From assembly GCA_902589475.1 (NCBI GenBank), contig CACITD010000015.1, positions 1-49,262 on the forward strand: a DNA stretch of 49,262 bases. Reading direction: 5' to 3'. Position numbers and translations under genes: made by a program. The notes under the pieces are model-generated. The model was not told the DNA's origin and ran no database searches. It was given only the letters and a program-made list of their open reading frames with translations. This DNA comes from an uncultured Alphaproteobacteria bacterium. Its GTDB lineage: Bacteria > Pseudomonadota > Alphaproteobacteria > Thalassobaculales > Thalassobaculaceae. Of the stretch, positions 1 through 7,731 are shown in pieces; position 1 is the first letter of the stretch, and each line of letters starts with the position of its first letter.

Positions 1-1266
1 AAAAGACTAAGTACTGAAGGTTCCGACATGAAAGTTGTGGCCGCACTTATAAAAGAAACGCGTATTGTGGACGAGCACACCATTGATCTCGTCACTCCCG
101 CTCCAAACCCTATACTGCCACTGCAGTTGGAAATCTTTTACATTATGGATAAACAGTGGGCTGAAAAACACAAAGCATTAGAGGCTACAAATGTTAAAGG
201 TGGCGATGAAGGAAACTATGCAAACCTTAACGCGAACGGTACAGGACCATTTATGCTCGGTGCCAGACAGTCGGGTGTGAAAACAGAACTCGTGATAAAC
301 CCTAACTATTGGGGCTCCGTAAAAGGCAATATTACAAAAGCAGTATTTACGCCGATTGCCCAAGACGCCACAAGGGTTGCTGCTTTGATTTCTGGTAATG
401 TTCACATGGCATATCCCGTTCCTGTTCAGGACTGGAAAAGACTCGATGATGCGAAAGGGGTAAAGCCTCTAGCAGGTCCTGAAGCACGTACAATTTTTCT
501 TGGTTTTGATCAGTTAAGAGACGAATTACTTTACTCAAATATTAAGGGCAAAAATCCATTCAAAGACCTCAGGGTAAGGCAGGCGTTTATAAAAGCAATT
601 AATATCGACGCCATTAAAAAGAAAGTAATGAGAGGAGCGAGCGTACCGGCGGGGCTGATGGTAGCTCCACAAATTAATGGTTTTAATTCTGCTCTCAATG
701 ACAGACCCTCTTACGATCCGAAAGGTGCAAAAAAGTTATTGGCCGACGCAGGTTATCCAGATGGTTTTGAGGTAACAATGGATTGCCCAAATAATCGCTA
801 CGTCAATGATGAGCGTATTTGTCAAGCTTCCGCATCCATGTTAGCCAAGATCGGAATTAAGGTAACCTTGTTAGCCCAGCCGAAGTCAAAATACTTTGGC
901 AAGGTATTGGCTCAGAATAATTATGACACGAGCTTTTTCTTACTAGGATGGACCCCATCGACATTCGATAGCCACAATCCGATATCTTCTTTGATGGCGT
1001 GTAGAGGTGGTCCTGACAAACTAGGAGCCTTTAATCTTGGAGGTTACTGTAATCCAAGAATTAATGAACTTGCGGCTTCGATACAATCCGAGACGAACCA
1101 AGAAAAACGACAGAATATGATCGATGAAGCATTCAAAATACACAAGGATGAAGTAGGTCATATTCCCTTGCATCAACAGCCGCTTTCATGGGGAATATCC
1201 GAAAAGGTTGATCTGATTCAGCGTCCAGATAACGTTTTGGATCTCAGGTACGTCAACGTTAATTAA
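1..1266 (+). CDS. ABC transporter substrate-binding protein, family 5 (5'-truncated)
   Basis: Periplasmic solute-binding protein of a dipeptide/oligopeptide-type ABC importer (SBP_bac_5 family). The reading frame is open from base 1, so the start and the signal peptide lie outside the window. About 420 residues are visible, against 500-550 for a full family member. Family features seen are the lobe-2 pattern of an RVRQAFIKAI helix, a GYPDGFEVT stretch and a C-terminal HIPLHQQP segment close to the usual end. It is followed by a strong hairpin terminator and then by the two permeases and the ATPase, so it supplies ligand to that importer. The ligand cannot be read from sequence: peptides are the family default, but opines, nickel chelates and glycosides are also carried by this family. 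Confidence 0.93.
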   Translation, partial: KRLSTEGSDMKVVAALIKETRIVDEHTIDLVTPAPNPILPLQLEIFYIMDKQWAEKHKALEATNVKGGDEGNYANLNANGTGPFMLGARQSGVKTELVINPNYWGSVKGNITKAVFTPIAQDATRVAALISGNVHMAYPVPVQDWKRLDDAKGVKPLAGPEARTIFLGFDQLRDELLYSNIKGKNPFKDLRVRQAFIKAINIDAIKKKVMRGASVPAGLMVAPQINGFNSALNDRPSYDPKGAKKLLADAGYPDGFEVTMDCPNNRYVNDERICQASASMLAKIGIKVTLLAQPKSKYFGKVLAQNNYDTSFFLLGWTPSTFDSHNPISSLMACRGGPDKLGAFNLGGYCNPRINELAASIQSETNQEKRQNMIDEAFKIHKDEVGHIPLHQQPLSWGISEKVDLIQRPDNVLDLRYVNVN

Positions 1267-1277
1267 ATCCCTAACTC

Positions 1278-1317
1278 CCTGAGGAGGATAATTAATAATT
1301 CCTCCTCAGGCTTTTTT
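1278..1317 (+). terminator. Intrinsic terminator/attenuator between binding protein and permease genes
   Basis: A perfect 11-bp stem (CCTGAGGAGGA, 1278-1288, with its complement at 1300-1310) encloses an 11-nt AT-rich loop and is followed by six T at 1312-1317. Placed directly after the binding-protein gene, it probably lets the binding protein be made in excess over the membrane parts by partial termination, as is common in ABC operons. Confidence 0.88.
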
Positions 1318-1381
1318 AAAAAAAATACGTAAAACCAGTCTCTTTTTATGAAGTAAGCCATTCCCGAGGTTAATTGAGGTT

Positions 1382-2368
1382 ATGCTAGCATTTATATTTA
1401 AACGTCTACTGCAATCAGTAGTTGTAATGCTGACAGTTGCACTCATTGCTTTCGCATTGTTTAGATATGTTGGTGATCCGATTAATAATATGGTCGGTCA
1501 AGATACGACCCTGGAAGAGCGTGCAGAACTAAAAGAGCGTCTTGGTTTAAATGATCCCTTCATAATCCAATTCTATCGTTTCGTCCGAGACGCTTCTGTT
1601 GGTGAATTTGGCCTCTCGTATCAACACAGACGTCCTGTCAAGGAACTCATAGCCGAGCGGTTGCCGGCTACACTTGAACTAGCGCTAGTGTCGGCTATTT
1701 TAGCACTCGCAATCGGCATTCCGATGGGTGTTTATACCGCGCTCAAGCGGTATGGTTTCCTCTCAAGAACATTCATGACAATTTCACTTGTTGGGGTGTC
1801 GTTACCAACATTTTTAATTGGAATTCTACTTATTTTATTTTTTGGTGTCATATTACGTTGGCTTCCAACTTTTGGTAGGGGAGACGTAGTAGAAATTGGT
1901 TGGTGGACCAGTGGCTTTTTAACAGCCTCAGGTCTAAAATCCCTTATAATGCCTTCTATCACACTTGCACTTTTTCAGATGACTTTGATCATGCGTCTAG
2001 TAAGAGCGGAAATGCTAGAGGTGTTGCGAGCAGATTTTATAAAGTTTGCGCGTGCCCGAGGTCTACCAACTCGAGCCGTTCATTTTAGGCATGCTCTAAA
2101 AAATACACTTGTCCCTGTTATAACAATAACTGGCCTTCAGCTTGGTTCTATCATAGCGTTTGCTATTATAACCGAAAGCGTCTTTCAATGGCCTGGCATG
2201 GGACTTCTTTTCATTCAGGCTATTGGCGAAGTTGACATTCCCGTGATGGCAGCCTACCTCGTGCTAATCGCATTTTTCTTTGTTGTAATTAACATGGTTG
2301 TCGACATCCTTTACTTTGTTGTTGATCCCAGACTTCGTGTCGACAAGGCACTCGTTAATGGCCAGTAG
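1382..2368 (+). CDS. ABC transporter permease, DppB/OppB type
   Basis: Inner-membrane permease subunit of the peptide-type importer. At 328 residues it has the normal length. An N-terminal membrane anchor (residues about 9-29) is followed by a periplasmic segment with the family pattern LKERLGLNDP and then five more hydrophobic segments. The EAA-type coupling loop (LRADFIKFARARGLP) near residue 215-230 contacts the ATPase, and the C-terminus has the typical VVDPRLR ending. Two GAGG motifs (1366-1369 and 1376-1379) precede the ATG; the first has the more usual spacing. It lies 6 bp before the second permease gene. The family assignment is secure; the transported compound is unknown. Confidence 0.95.
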   Translation: MLAFIFKRLLQSVVVMLTVALIAFALFRYVGDPINNMVGQDTTLEERAELKERLGLNDPFIIQFYRFVRDASVGEFGLSYQHRRPVKELIAERLPATLELALVSAILALAIGIPMGVYTALKRYGFLSRTFMTISLVGVSLPTFLIGILLILFFGVILRWLPTFGRGDVVEIGWWTSGFLTASGLKSLIMPSITLALFQMTLIMRLVRAEMLEVLRADFIKFARARGLPTRAVHFRHALKNTLVPVITITGLQLGSIIAFAIITESVFQWPGMGLLFIQAIGEVDIPVMAAYLVLIAFFFVVINMVVDILYFVVDPRLRVDKALVNGQ

Positions 2369-2374
2369 TTAGTA

Positions 2375-3316
2375 ATGACAGAAGATAAAAACCCTATAAC
2401 TTTACTTGATTACTTTGGACAGATGCGTGATAGCGATCTCTGGTTTAGCTTTACACGATCTCCCGTTATTGTTGCGTCGGCCTGCGTAACGCTATTGTAT
2501 TTAATAGTTACTATTTTTGCACCACTCATCGCACCCCATGACCCGTTCGATTTAGCTAGCATAGATTTATTAGACGCAAGTCTCCCACCTTTTTGGATGG
2601 ATGATGGGGAACTTCGATTCATTTTAGGTACGGATGATCAAGGAAGAGACATTCTTTCAACGATAATATATGGCTCACGAATTTCATTATTTGTTGGTTT
2701 TGCATCAGTTATTTTTTCTCTAATCCTTGGCGTGGGCCTGGGTCTCATTAGTGGTTATGTGGGAGGCCGACTAGATGCATTTATAATGCGTGTTGCGGAC
2801 GTTCAACTGTCTTTTCCAGCTATACTTATAGCCTTGCTGGTAGATGGACTAGCAAGAACATTACTCCCTCGCGAACACCACGACGAAGTAGCTCTTTATG
2901 TACTCGTATTCGCCATTGGAATTTCTGGTTGGGTTCAATATGCTCGGACAGTCAGAGGGCAGACGTTAGTAGAAAAAGGGAAAGAATATGTGCAGGCGGC
3001 GCGGGTTATTGGCATTCGAAAATGGACGATTCTTCTACGCCACATATTACCGAATGTAACGGGACCAGTTCTTGTAATTGCAACTATACACCTAGCTATT
3101 GCAATTATTACCGAAGCTACTCTCAGCTTTTTAGGGGTAGGTGTACCACCAACCACACCCTCTCTAGGAACGCTTATCAGGATAGGCAATGATTTTCTCT
3201 TCTCTGGAGAATGGTGGATAACAATTTTCCCTGGCGTAGCCCTGGTTCTTCTTGTTCTGGCCGTGAACCTTTTAGGCGACTGGTTACGTGACGCCCTAAA
3301 CCCTAAACTACGGTGA
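2375..3316 (+). CDS. ABC transporter permease, DppC/OppC type
   Basis: Second membrane subunit of the importer, 313 residues, normal for DppC. A hydrophobic segment near residues 30-50 is followed by the family hallmark LGTDDQGRDILSTIIYGSR, a block of membrane helices and the EAA coupling loop (EYVQAARVIGIRKWTILLRHILPN) around residues 208-231. The C-terminus ends with the usual GDWLRDALNPKLR pattern. The stop codon overlaps the GTG start of the ATPase gene, indicating translational coupling. It would form a heterodimeric channel with the upstream DppB-type protein. Confidence 0.95.
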   Translation: MTEDKNPITLLDYFGQMRDSDLWFSFTRSPVIVASACVTLLYLIVTIFAPLIAPHDPFDLASIDLLDASLPPFWMDDGELRFILGTDDQGRDILSTIIYGSRISLFVGFASVIFSLILGVGLGLISGYVGGRLDAFIMRVADVQLSFPAILIALLVDGLARTLLPREHHDEVALYVLVFAIGISGWVQYARTVRGQTLVEKGKEYVQAARVIGIRKWTILLRHILPNVTGPVLVIATIHLAIAIITEATLSFLGVGVPPTTPSLGTLIRIGNDFLFSGEWWITIFPGVALVLLVLAVNLLGDWLRDALNPKLR

Positions 3317-5061
3317 CTAAATTGACGCTTCTTCAAATAAACAATCTCGAAATAGAGTTCCCCAGTCGCAAATCAGTTTTAAGAGCTGTAGATAACGTTT
3401 CTCTCTCCCTCGAAAAAGGGGATATTCTAGGAATAGTTGGCGAATCTGGCGCGGGAAAATCAACTGTAGGTAACGCACTTATAGGTCTATTAGAACCACC
3501 TGGACAAATGACGAAAGGGGAAATTTTCCTTGACGGCAATCGTATCGACAATCTGCCAGATTCCGAAAAGCAGAAGATACGTGGTAAAGAAATTGGAATG
3601 ATCTTCCAAGATCCTTTAACAAGTCTCAACCCTCTGCAAACAATTGAGGATCAGCTGGTCGAAACGATTAACTTGCATCTAGGGCTTGGGGAAAACGGCG
3701 CTCGAGAAAGAGCGGTTGAGCTACTTGATCAAGTTGGCATTCCTGATCCCGATGTCCGCGTCAAACAATATCCACACCAGTTTTCCGGAGGAATGCGACA
3801 GCGAGTTGTCGTGGCATTAGCACTTTGCGCTGAACCTAACCTCATTATAGCAGATGAACCTACGACAGCTCTCGACGTATCGATACAAGCCCAAATCCTT
3901 GATTTGATGAGAGGGTTGTGCAAAGAAAAGCAGGTAGGCATGGTTATTATCACACATGATATGGGAGTAATAGCGGACATTACCGATAGAGTTGCTGTTA
4001 TGTACCGTGGACGTTTAGTGGAGCACGGAGCGACAGAAAAGATCCTTGGTAATCCTGACCACCCCTATACTCAAAGTTTAATCTCCGCCGTACCAAGACC
4101 CGATATTAAACTTATACGTTTTCCACAGGTCACGTATATAGAAGACGTTGCAGAAAAAAATACTGAAATCGATATAACCGAACACTGGCTTGGCAAGGCT
4201 CGCGAATACGAAACAGCGCCAGGTCCCCTCGTTGAGTTAAAAAATATCGGCATGCGCTTTACTACTAAGCCAGCTTTTCTGAGAAAGAATAGGATTTTCC
4301 TAGATGCGGTAAATAATGTTTCTTTAGATATCCATGAGGGGGAGGTATTTGGACTAGTTGGAGAGTCGGGATCAGGAAAGTCAACTGTAGCAAGAATCAT
4401 CTGCGGATTATATACGCCGGTTTCTGGCGCAATTAATTTTGCAGGTACAGAATTAACTGCGTTAAAAAAACAAAGCGACCTAGACCCGTTCCGCAAACAA
4501 ATGCAAATGATATTTCAAGACCCATATTCAAGCTTAAACCCTCGCATGCGTGTACTTGATATAGTGGCAGAACCAATTCTCTTTCATCAGTTAGCTGAAA
4601 CGCGACGCGAGGTTGAAATCATAGTCAAAGATTTATTAGAACATGTTGGATTAGGCGCACAATCCGCAGTCAAGTATCCTCACGAATTTTCTGGTGGACA
4701 ACGACAGCGCATTTCTATCGCCCGCGCATTAGCTACTAGGCCAAGGTTTCTCATTTGTGACGAACCCACATCCGCACTTGATGTATCAATACAAGCCCAA
4801 ATTCTCAATTTGCTAAAAGACCTTCAAGAGGAACTTGGTCTAACAATGCTGTTTATAAGCCATGATTTACCTGTAATCCGACAAATGTGTGATCGAGTGG
4901 GAGTTATGAAGGACGGATTTTTGTGCGAAATGAAAGAAACTGAAGTACTTTTTGAAAACCCAGAACATGAATATACACAGCATCTACTTAATCTCATGCC
5001 GCGCTTAGAGGGCTTATCTTTGGAAGGGCTGGATATGCAGCCGCAACCAAATCAAAACTAA
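3313..5061 (+). CDS. ABC transporter ATP-binding protein, fused DppD-DppF type
   Basis: Both ATPases of the importer are joined in one 582-residue chain, as in GsiA/YejF-type proteins. Domain 1 has Walker A GESGAGKST (residues 43-51), signature FSGGMRQR and Walker B LIIADEPTTALD. Domain 2 has GESGSGKST, FSGGQRQR and FLICDEPTSALD. Each half ends with the peptide-importer extension (NPDHPYTQSL and NPEHEYTQHL), which marks the oligopeptide subfamily. All catalytic motifs are intact in both halves. The GTG start overlaps the permease stop (3313-3316), and the flavoprotein gene follows 14 bp later with its own ribosome-binding site. Confidence 0.96.
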   Translation: MTKLTLLQINNLEIEFPSRKSVLRAVDNVSLSLEKGDILGIVGESGAGKSTVGNALIGLLEPPGQMTKGEIFLDGNRIDNLPDSEKQKIRGKEIGMIFQDPLTSLNPLQTIEDQLVETINLHLGLGENGARERAVELLDQVGIPDPDVRVKQYPHQFSGGMRQRVVVALALCAEPNLIIADEPTTALDVSIQAQILDLMRGLCKEKQVGMVIITHDMGVIADITDRVAVMYRGRLVEHGATEKILGNPDHPYTQSLISAVPRPDIKLIRFPQVTYIEDVAEKNTEIDITEHWLGKAREYETAPGPLVELKNIGMRFTTKPAFLRKNRIFLDAVNNVSLDIHEGEVFGLVGESGSGKSTVARIICGLYTPVSGAINFAGTELTALKKQSDLDPFRKQMQMIFQDPYSSLNPRMRVLDIVAEPILFHQLAETRREVEIIVKDLLEHVGLGAQSAVKYPHEFSGGQRQRISIARALATRPRFLICDEPTSALDVSIQAQILNLLKDLQEELGLTMLFISHDLPVIRQMCDRVGVMKDGFLCEMKETEVLFENPEHEYTQHLLNLMPRLEGLSLEGLDMQPQPNQN

Positions 5062-5075
5062 AGAAAGGAAGAAAA

Positions 5076-6563
5076 GTGACTTCTTACGACGTTGTTATAA
5101 TTGGGGCTGGAAACGCAGCATTAACGTCAGCACTTGCAGCTCGCGAAAATGGGGCCTCTGTGTTAATTCTAGAAAAAGCACCGGAACATGAAAAAGGCGG
5201 CAACTCCTATTTCACCGCCGGAGGCTTCCGTTTCTGCTATGATAATATAGAGGATGTAGCAACTGATGTTTTAACGGATCTTTCGCCAGCAGAACGCGAC
5301 CAGATCGTCCTACCAAAACACGACAGACAAGTATTTTACGATGCTCTTATGAAAGTTACCAAGCATCAAGCAAATGAAGACATGGCGTGGAGATTAATCG
5401 ATAACTCTAGACCAACTATGGTATGGCTGCGCAATCATGGCATCCGATTTATACCAATGTTTGGCCGGCAGTCTTTTATGGTCGACGGAAAACACCATTT
5501 TTACGGCGGTGTAAACATCGAAGCGGTTGGCGGCGGCTCCGGTTTAGTTGAAGCCGAAATAAGGCGCGCGCTGCAGATTGGGTGTGAAATACGTTACGAT
5601 ACGGCAGCCACTCGCTTGATCCAAAATAAAAATAAAAAAATCACGGGCCTGGAAATTTCGAGTCCAGATGGCATTGAGACGATAAATGCAAGATCTATAG
5701 TGCTCGCGTGTGGTGGGTTCGAGTCCAACCCTGAAATGAGAGCACGATATCTTGGCCCGGGCTGGGATCTTGCTCGGGTTCGAGGGACGAAGCATAATAT
5801 GGGCGACGGAATAAAGATGGCAATTGATATAGGCGCCCGAGCATACGGAAATTGGTCTGGTTGTCACTCTGTCGGATGGGATATATCTGCGCCAGAATAC
5901 GGCGATTACGAAGTTCTTGATAATTTCCAGAAGCATTCGTACCCTTGGGGTATAATGGTGAATACAGATGGAAATAGATTCGTAGATGAAGGCGAGGATT
6001 TGCGCAATCACACCTACGTAAAATTTGGACGCGAAATAATGAAACAGCCAAATCGCACCGCGATCCAAATCTTTGACCAAAAAACAATCCCGCTCTTGAG
6101 AGATGAATACCGAATCCGTCAAGTCACAAAGGTTTCCGGAAATACAATAGCAGAGTTAGCACAAGAACTAGAAATAAATGCATCTGAATTAACCAAAACA
6201 ATTGACGAATTTAATGCCGCTTGTAAACCCGGTAAATTTAATCCTTCGATTTTAGACGGCGTTGCTACAACAGGTTTAAATCCAAATAAAACAAATTGGG
6301 CATTACCAATAGACGAACCACCCTTTGAGGCTTTCATTACAACAACTGGTGTCACATTTACTTTCGGCGGGTTGAAAGTAGACGATAAGGGCTCGGTTCT
6401 TGACAACAACGATAGATCCATAAGTGGCTTATTCGCAGCTGGAGAACTAGTTGGTGGATTATTTTATGAAAACTATCCCGGCGGCAGTGGTCTAATGGCA
6501 GGTGCCGTTTATGGAAAAATTGCTGGAGAGAATGCCGCTTCATATGCCATAGGTAATACTTAA
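5076..6563 (+). CDS. FAD-dependent dehydrogenase, tricarballylate dehydrogenase (TcuA)-like
   Basis: Flavoprotein of the fumarate reductase/succinate dehydrogenase FAD_binding_2 superfamily, 495 residues. The N-terminus carries the dinucleotide fold VVIIGAGNAALTSALAA and an acidic end of strand 2 (LEKAP). The C-terminus has the TcuA/ketosteroid-dehydrogenase-like block FGGLKVD, GLFAAGELVGGLF and NYPGGSGLMAG that closes the FAD site. The closest family I recognise is TcuA, which oxidises tricarballylate to cis-aconitate. No tcuB (electron-transfer partner) or tcuC (transporter) is next to it, so the true substrate is open. It starts with GTG behind an AAAGGAAG ribosome site and seems to be the last gene of the importer operon, closed by the hairpin at 6599. 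Confidence 0.82.
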   Translation: MTSYDVVIIGAGNAALTSALAARENGASVLILEKAPEHEKGGNSYFTAGGFRFCYDNIEDVATDVLTDLSPAERDQIVLPKHDRQVFYDALMKVTKHQANEDMAWRLIDNSRPTMVWLRNHGIRFIPMFGRQSFMVDGKHHFYGGVNIEAVGGGSGLVEAEIRRALQIGCEIRYDTAATRLIQNKNKKITGLEISSPDGIETINARSIVLACGGFESNPEMRARYLGPGWDLARVRGTKHNMGDGIKMAIDIGARAYGNWSGCHSVGWDISAPEYGDYEVLDNFQKHSYPWGIMVNTDGNRFVDEGEDLRNHTYVKFGREIMKQPNRTAIQIFDQKTIPLLRDEYRIRQVTKVSGNTIAELAQELEINASELTKTIDEFNAACKPGKFNPSILDGVATTGLNPNKTNWALPIDEPPFEAFITTTGVTFTFGGLKVDDKGSVLDNNDRSISGLFAAGELVGGLFYENYPGGSGLMAGAVYGKIAGENAASYAIGNT

Positions 6564-6598
6564 GACACCACTTATTAAAGCCTAATTCGAGTTCTCGG

Positions 6599-6655
6599 GC
6601 AGCGAAACACCCACGTTAATCATGCTTTAATTTTGATGGTATTTCGCTGCTTTTT
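6599..6655 (+). terminator. Intrinsic terminator after the importer/flavoprotein operon
   Basis: A perfect 9-bp stem (GCAGCGAAA, 6599-6607, complement at 6642-6650) extends by an ACC/GGT pairing after one mismatch and is followed by five T. It separates the importer operon from the phototrophy cluster. Confidence 0.8.
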
Positions 6656-6753
6656 GAGGCAGATATTTGGTCAGCATACAGATGATTTTGTCTTTATTAT
6701 TTAAAAACAATGACTTAATTAGTAAAATAAGGATTTTTGCGTTATATAAAAAA

Positions 6754-6772
6754 TGCTATAATTGTGATTCGG
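6754..6772 (+). promoter_or_regulatory. Extended -10 promoter of the proteorhodopsin cluster
   Basis: TGC-TATAAT at 6754-6762 is a consensus extended -10 box. The -35 side is weak: TTTTTG lies 17 bp upstream, while TTGCGT is only 14 bp away. Three bases after the -10 comes GATTCGG (6766-6772), which includes a GANTC site. Transcription would start near 6769, leaving a leader of about 87 nt. The same element occurs before the tRNA at 13199-13217. Confidence 0.6.
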
Positions 6773-6776
6773 TGGT

Positions 6777-6791
6777 ATCAACTTTTTGATA
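6777..6791 (+). promoter_or_regulatory. Stem-loop near the 5' end of the proteorhodopsin leader
   Basis: TATCAA (6777-6781 and the next base) and TTGATA (6786-6791) form a short 6-bp hairpin with a CTTT loop, within about 10-25 nt of the predicted transcript start. A second small hairpin, GAGT/ACTC, is at 6813-6823. A 5' stem-loop could stabilise the mRNA; this is inference. Confidence 0.35.
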
Positions 6792-6846
6792 ACAAAAACA
6801 GGCAAGGGTTAAGAGTGATACTCAGTTGTAGTTTCGTTTTATACCC

Positions 6847-6852
6847 GAGGAG
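6847..6852 (+). promoter_or_regulatory. Ribosome-binding site of proteorhodopsin
   Basis: GAGGAG lies three bases before the ATG at 6856 and eight bases before the alternative ATG (Met3, at 6862). The spacing is better for Met3, so the mature start may be either of the two methionines. Confidence 0.6.
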
Positions 6853-6855
6853 TAA

Positions 6856-7569
6856 ATGAACATGGATAAATCATTAATGCTAAATCCAGCGGACTACGTA
6901 GGAGTTTCCTTCTGGATTATCTCAGCTGCAATGGTAGCTGCGACCTATTTTTTCTACGTAGAACGTGACAGAGCAATAGGTAAATGGAAAACATCACTAA
7001 CCGTAGCTGCAATGGTAACAGGTATTGCCGCTATCCACTACTTCTATATGCGAGAAGTTTGGGTTGCTACCGGTGAGTCCCCAATAGTCTTTAGATATGT
7101 CGACTGGCTATTGACTGTTCCTCTACAAATAGTTGAATTTTATTTAATATTAGCCGCAGTTGCAGCGGTAGCTGCTGCTTTATTCTGGCGCCTTTTGATC
7201 GCCTCACTTGTAATGTTAATTGCAGGATACTTAGGTGAAGTAGGTGGACAGGATGGGTCCGGTCTTTGGATCTACTTTATCATTGGAATGGCCGGATGGT
7301 TGTATATCCTATACGAAATCTTTGCCGGCGAGGCGAGCAAAATTAATGCTAGCGAAGGCACCAACGCCTCGAAAACTGCATTCAACGCTCTTAAATGGAT
7401 TGTGACAGTTGGATGGGCAATCTATCCAATAGGTTATGTTTGGGGCTACGCCGGAGGCGGAGATGCAGAAGCGTTAAACATTATCTACAACCTAGCTGAT
7501 TTTATAAATAAAATAGCCTTTGGTGTAGTGATTTGGGTAGCAGCAACTTCACCTGAATCAAATAAATAA
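6856..7569 (+). CDS. Proteorhodopsin, light-driven proton pump, blue-tuned type
   Basis: Seven-helix retinal protein of the inner membrane that exports protons in light. At 237 residues it lacks the N-terminal signal peptide of gamma-type green proteorhodopsin. By alignment to that protein: His61 (=His75), Asp83 (=Asp97, Schiff-base proton acceptor), Gln91 (=residue 105, the spectral switch), Glu94 (=Glu108, proton donor), Asp215 (=Asp227) and Lys219 (=Lys231, retinal-binding lysine in ADFINKIAFG). The D...T...E set means an outward proton pump, not a sodium or chloride pump. Gln at the switch position predicts blue absorption (about 490 nm in studied proteins). It heads the retinal-synthesis genes and has its own strong promoter and ribosome site. 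Confidence 0.98.
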   Translation: MNMDKSLMLNPADYVGVSFWIISAAMVAATYFFYVERDRAIGKWKTSLTVAAMVTGIAAIHYFYMREVWVATGESPIVFRYVDWLLTVPLQIVEFYLILAAVAAVAAALFWRLLIASLVMLIAGYLGEVGGQDGSGLWIYFIIGMAGWLYILYEIFAGEASKINASEGTNASKTAFNALKWIVTVGWAIYPIGYVWGYAGGGDAEALNIIYNLADFINKIAFGVVIWVAATSPESNK

Positions 7570-7595
7570 CCAAAATTGGTTGTGACTTAGTAAAA

Positions 7596-7626
7596 GCGGG
7601 CGATAACTTTCTACAATATCGCCCGC
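7596..7626 (+). other. GC-rich hairpin between proteorhodopsin and crtE
   Basis: A perfect 10-bp stem (GCGGGCGATA 7596-7605, complement 7617-7626) with an 11-nt loop lies 26 bp after the opsin stop. No T-run follows, so it is not a classical intrinsic terminator. It may act as an mRNA 3'-end stabiliser or partial attenuator that makes opsin mRNA more abundant than crt mRNA. Confidence 0.7.
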
Positions 7627-7731
7627 GAAACTAAAGGGTTACTTGCAATTAAGAAGCAACAAAAAGCTGAACTGCTCACCGCTCCCGCCCTTAAATCTGA
7701 TTCGGGTCAACTAGGACTCGTAAAAGAAGAG

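Noticed and set aside
5544-6122. Long minus-strand frame (192 codons) opposite the flavoprotein gene
   Set aside because: No recognisable domain or ribosome site, and it is fully antisense to a well-supported gene.
7643-7714. Short TTG-initiated frame after AAAGGG ahead of crtE
   Set aside because: It ends after 23 codons in a frame unrelated to crtE and resembles nothing; it is mentioned only as a rival use of the AAAGGG site.
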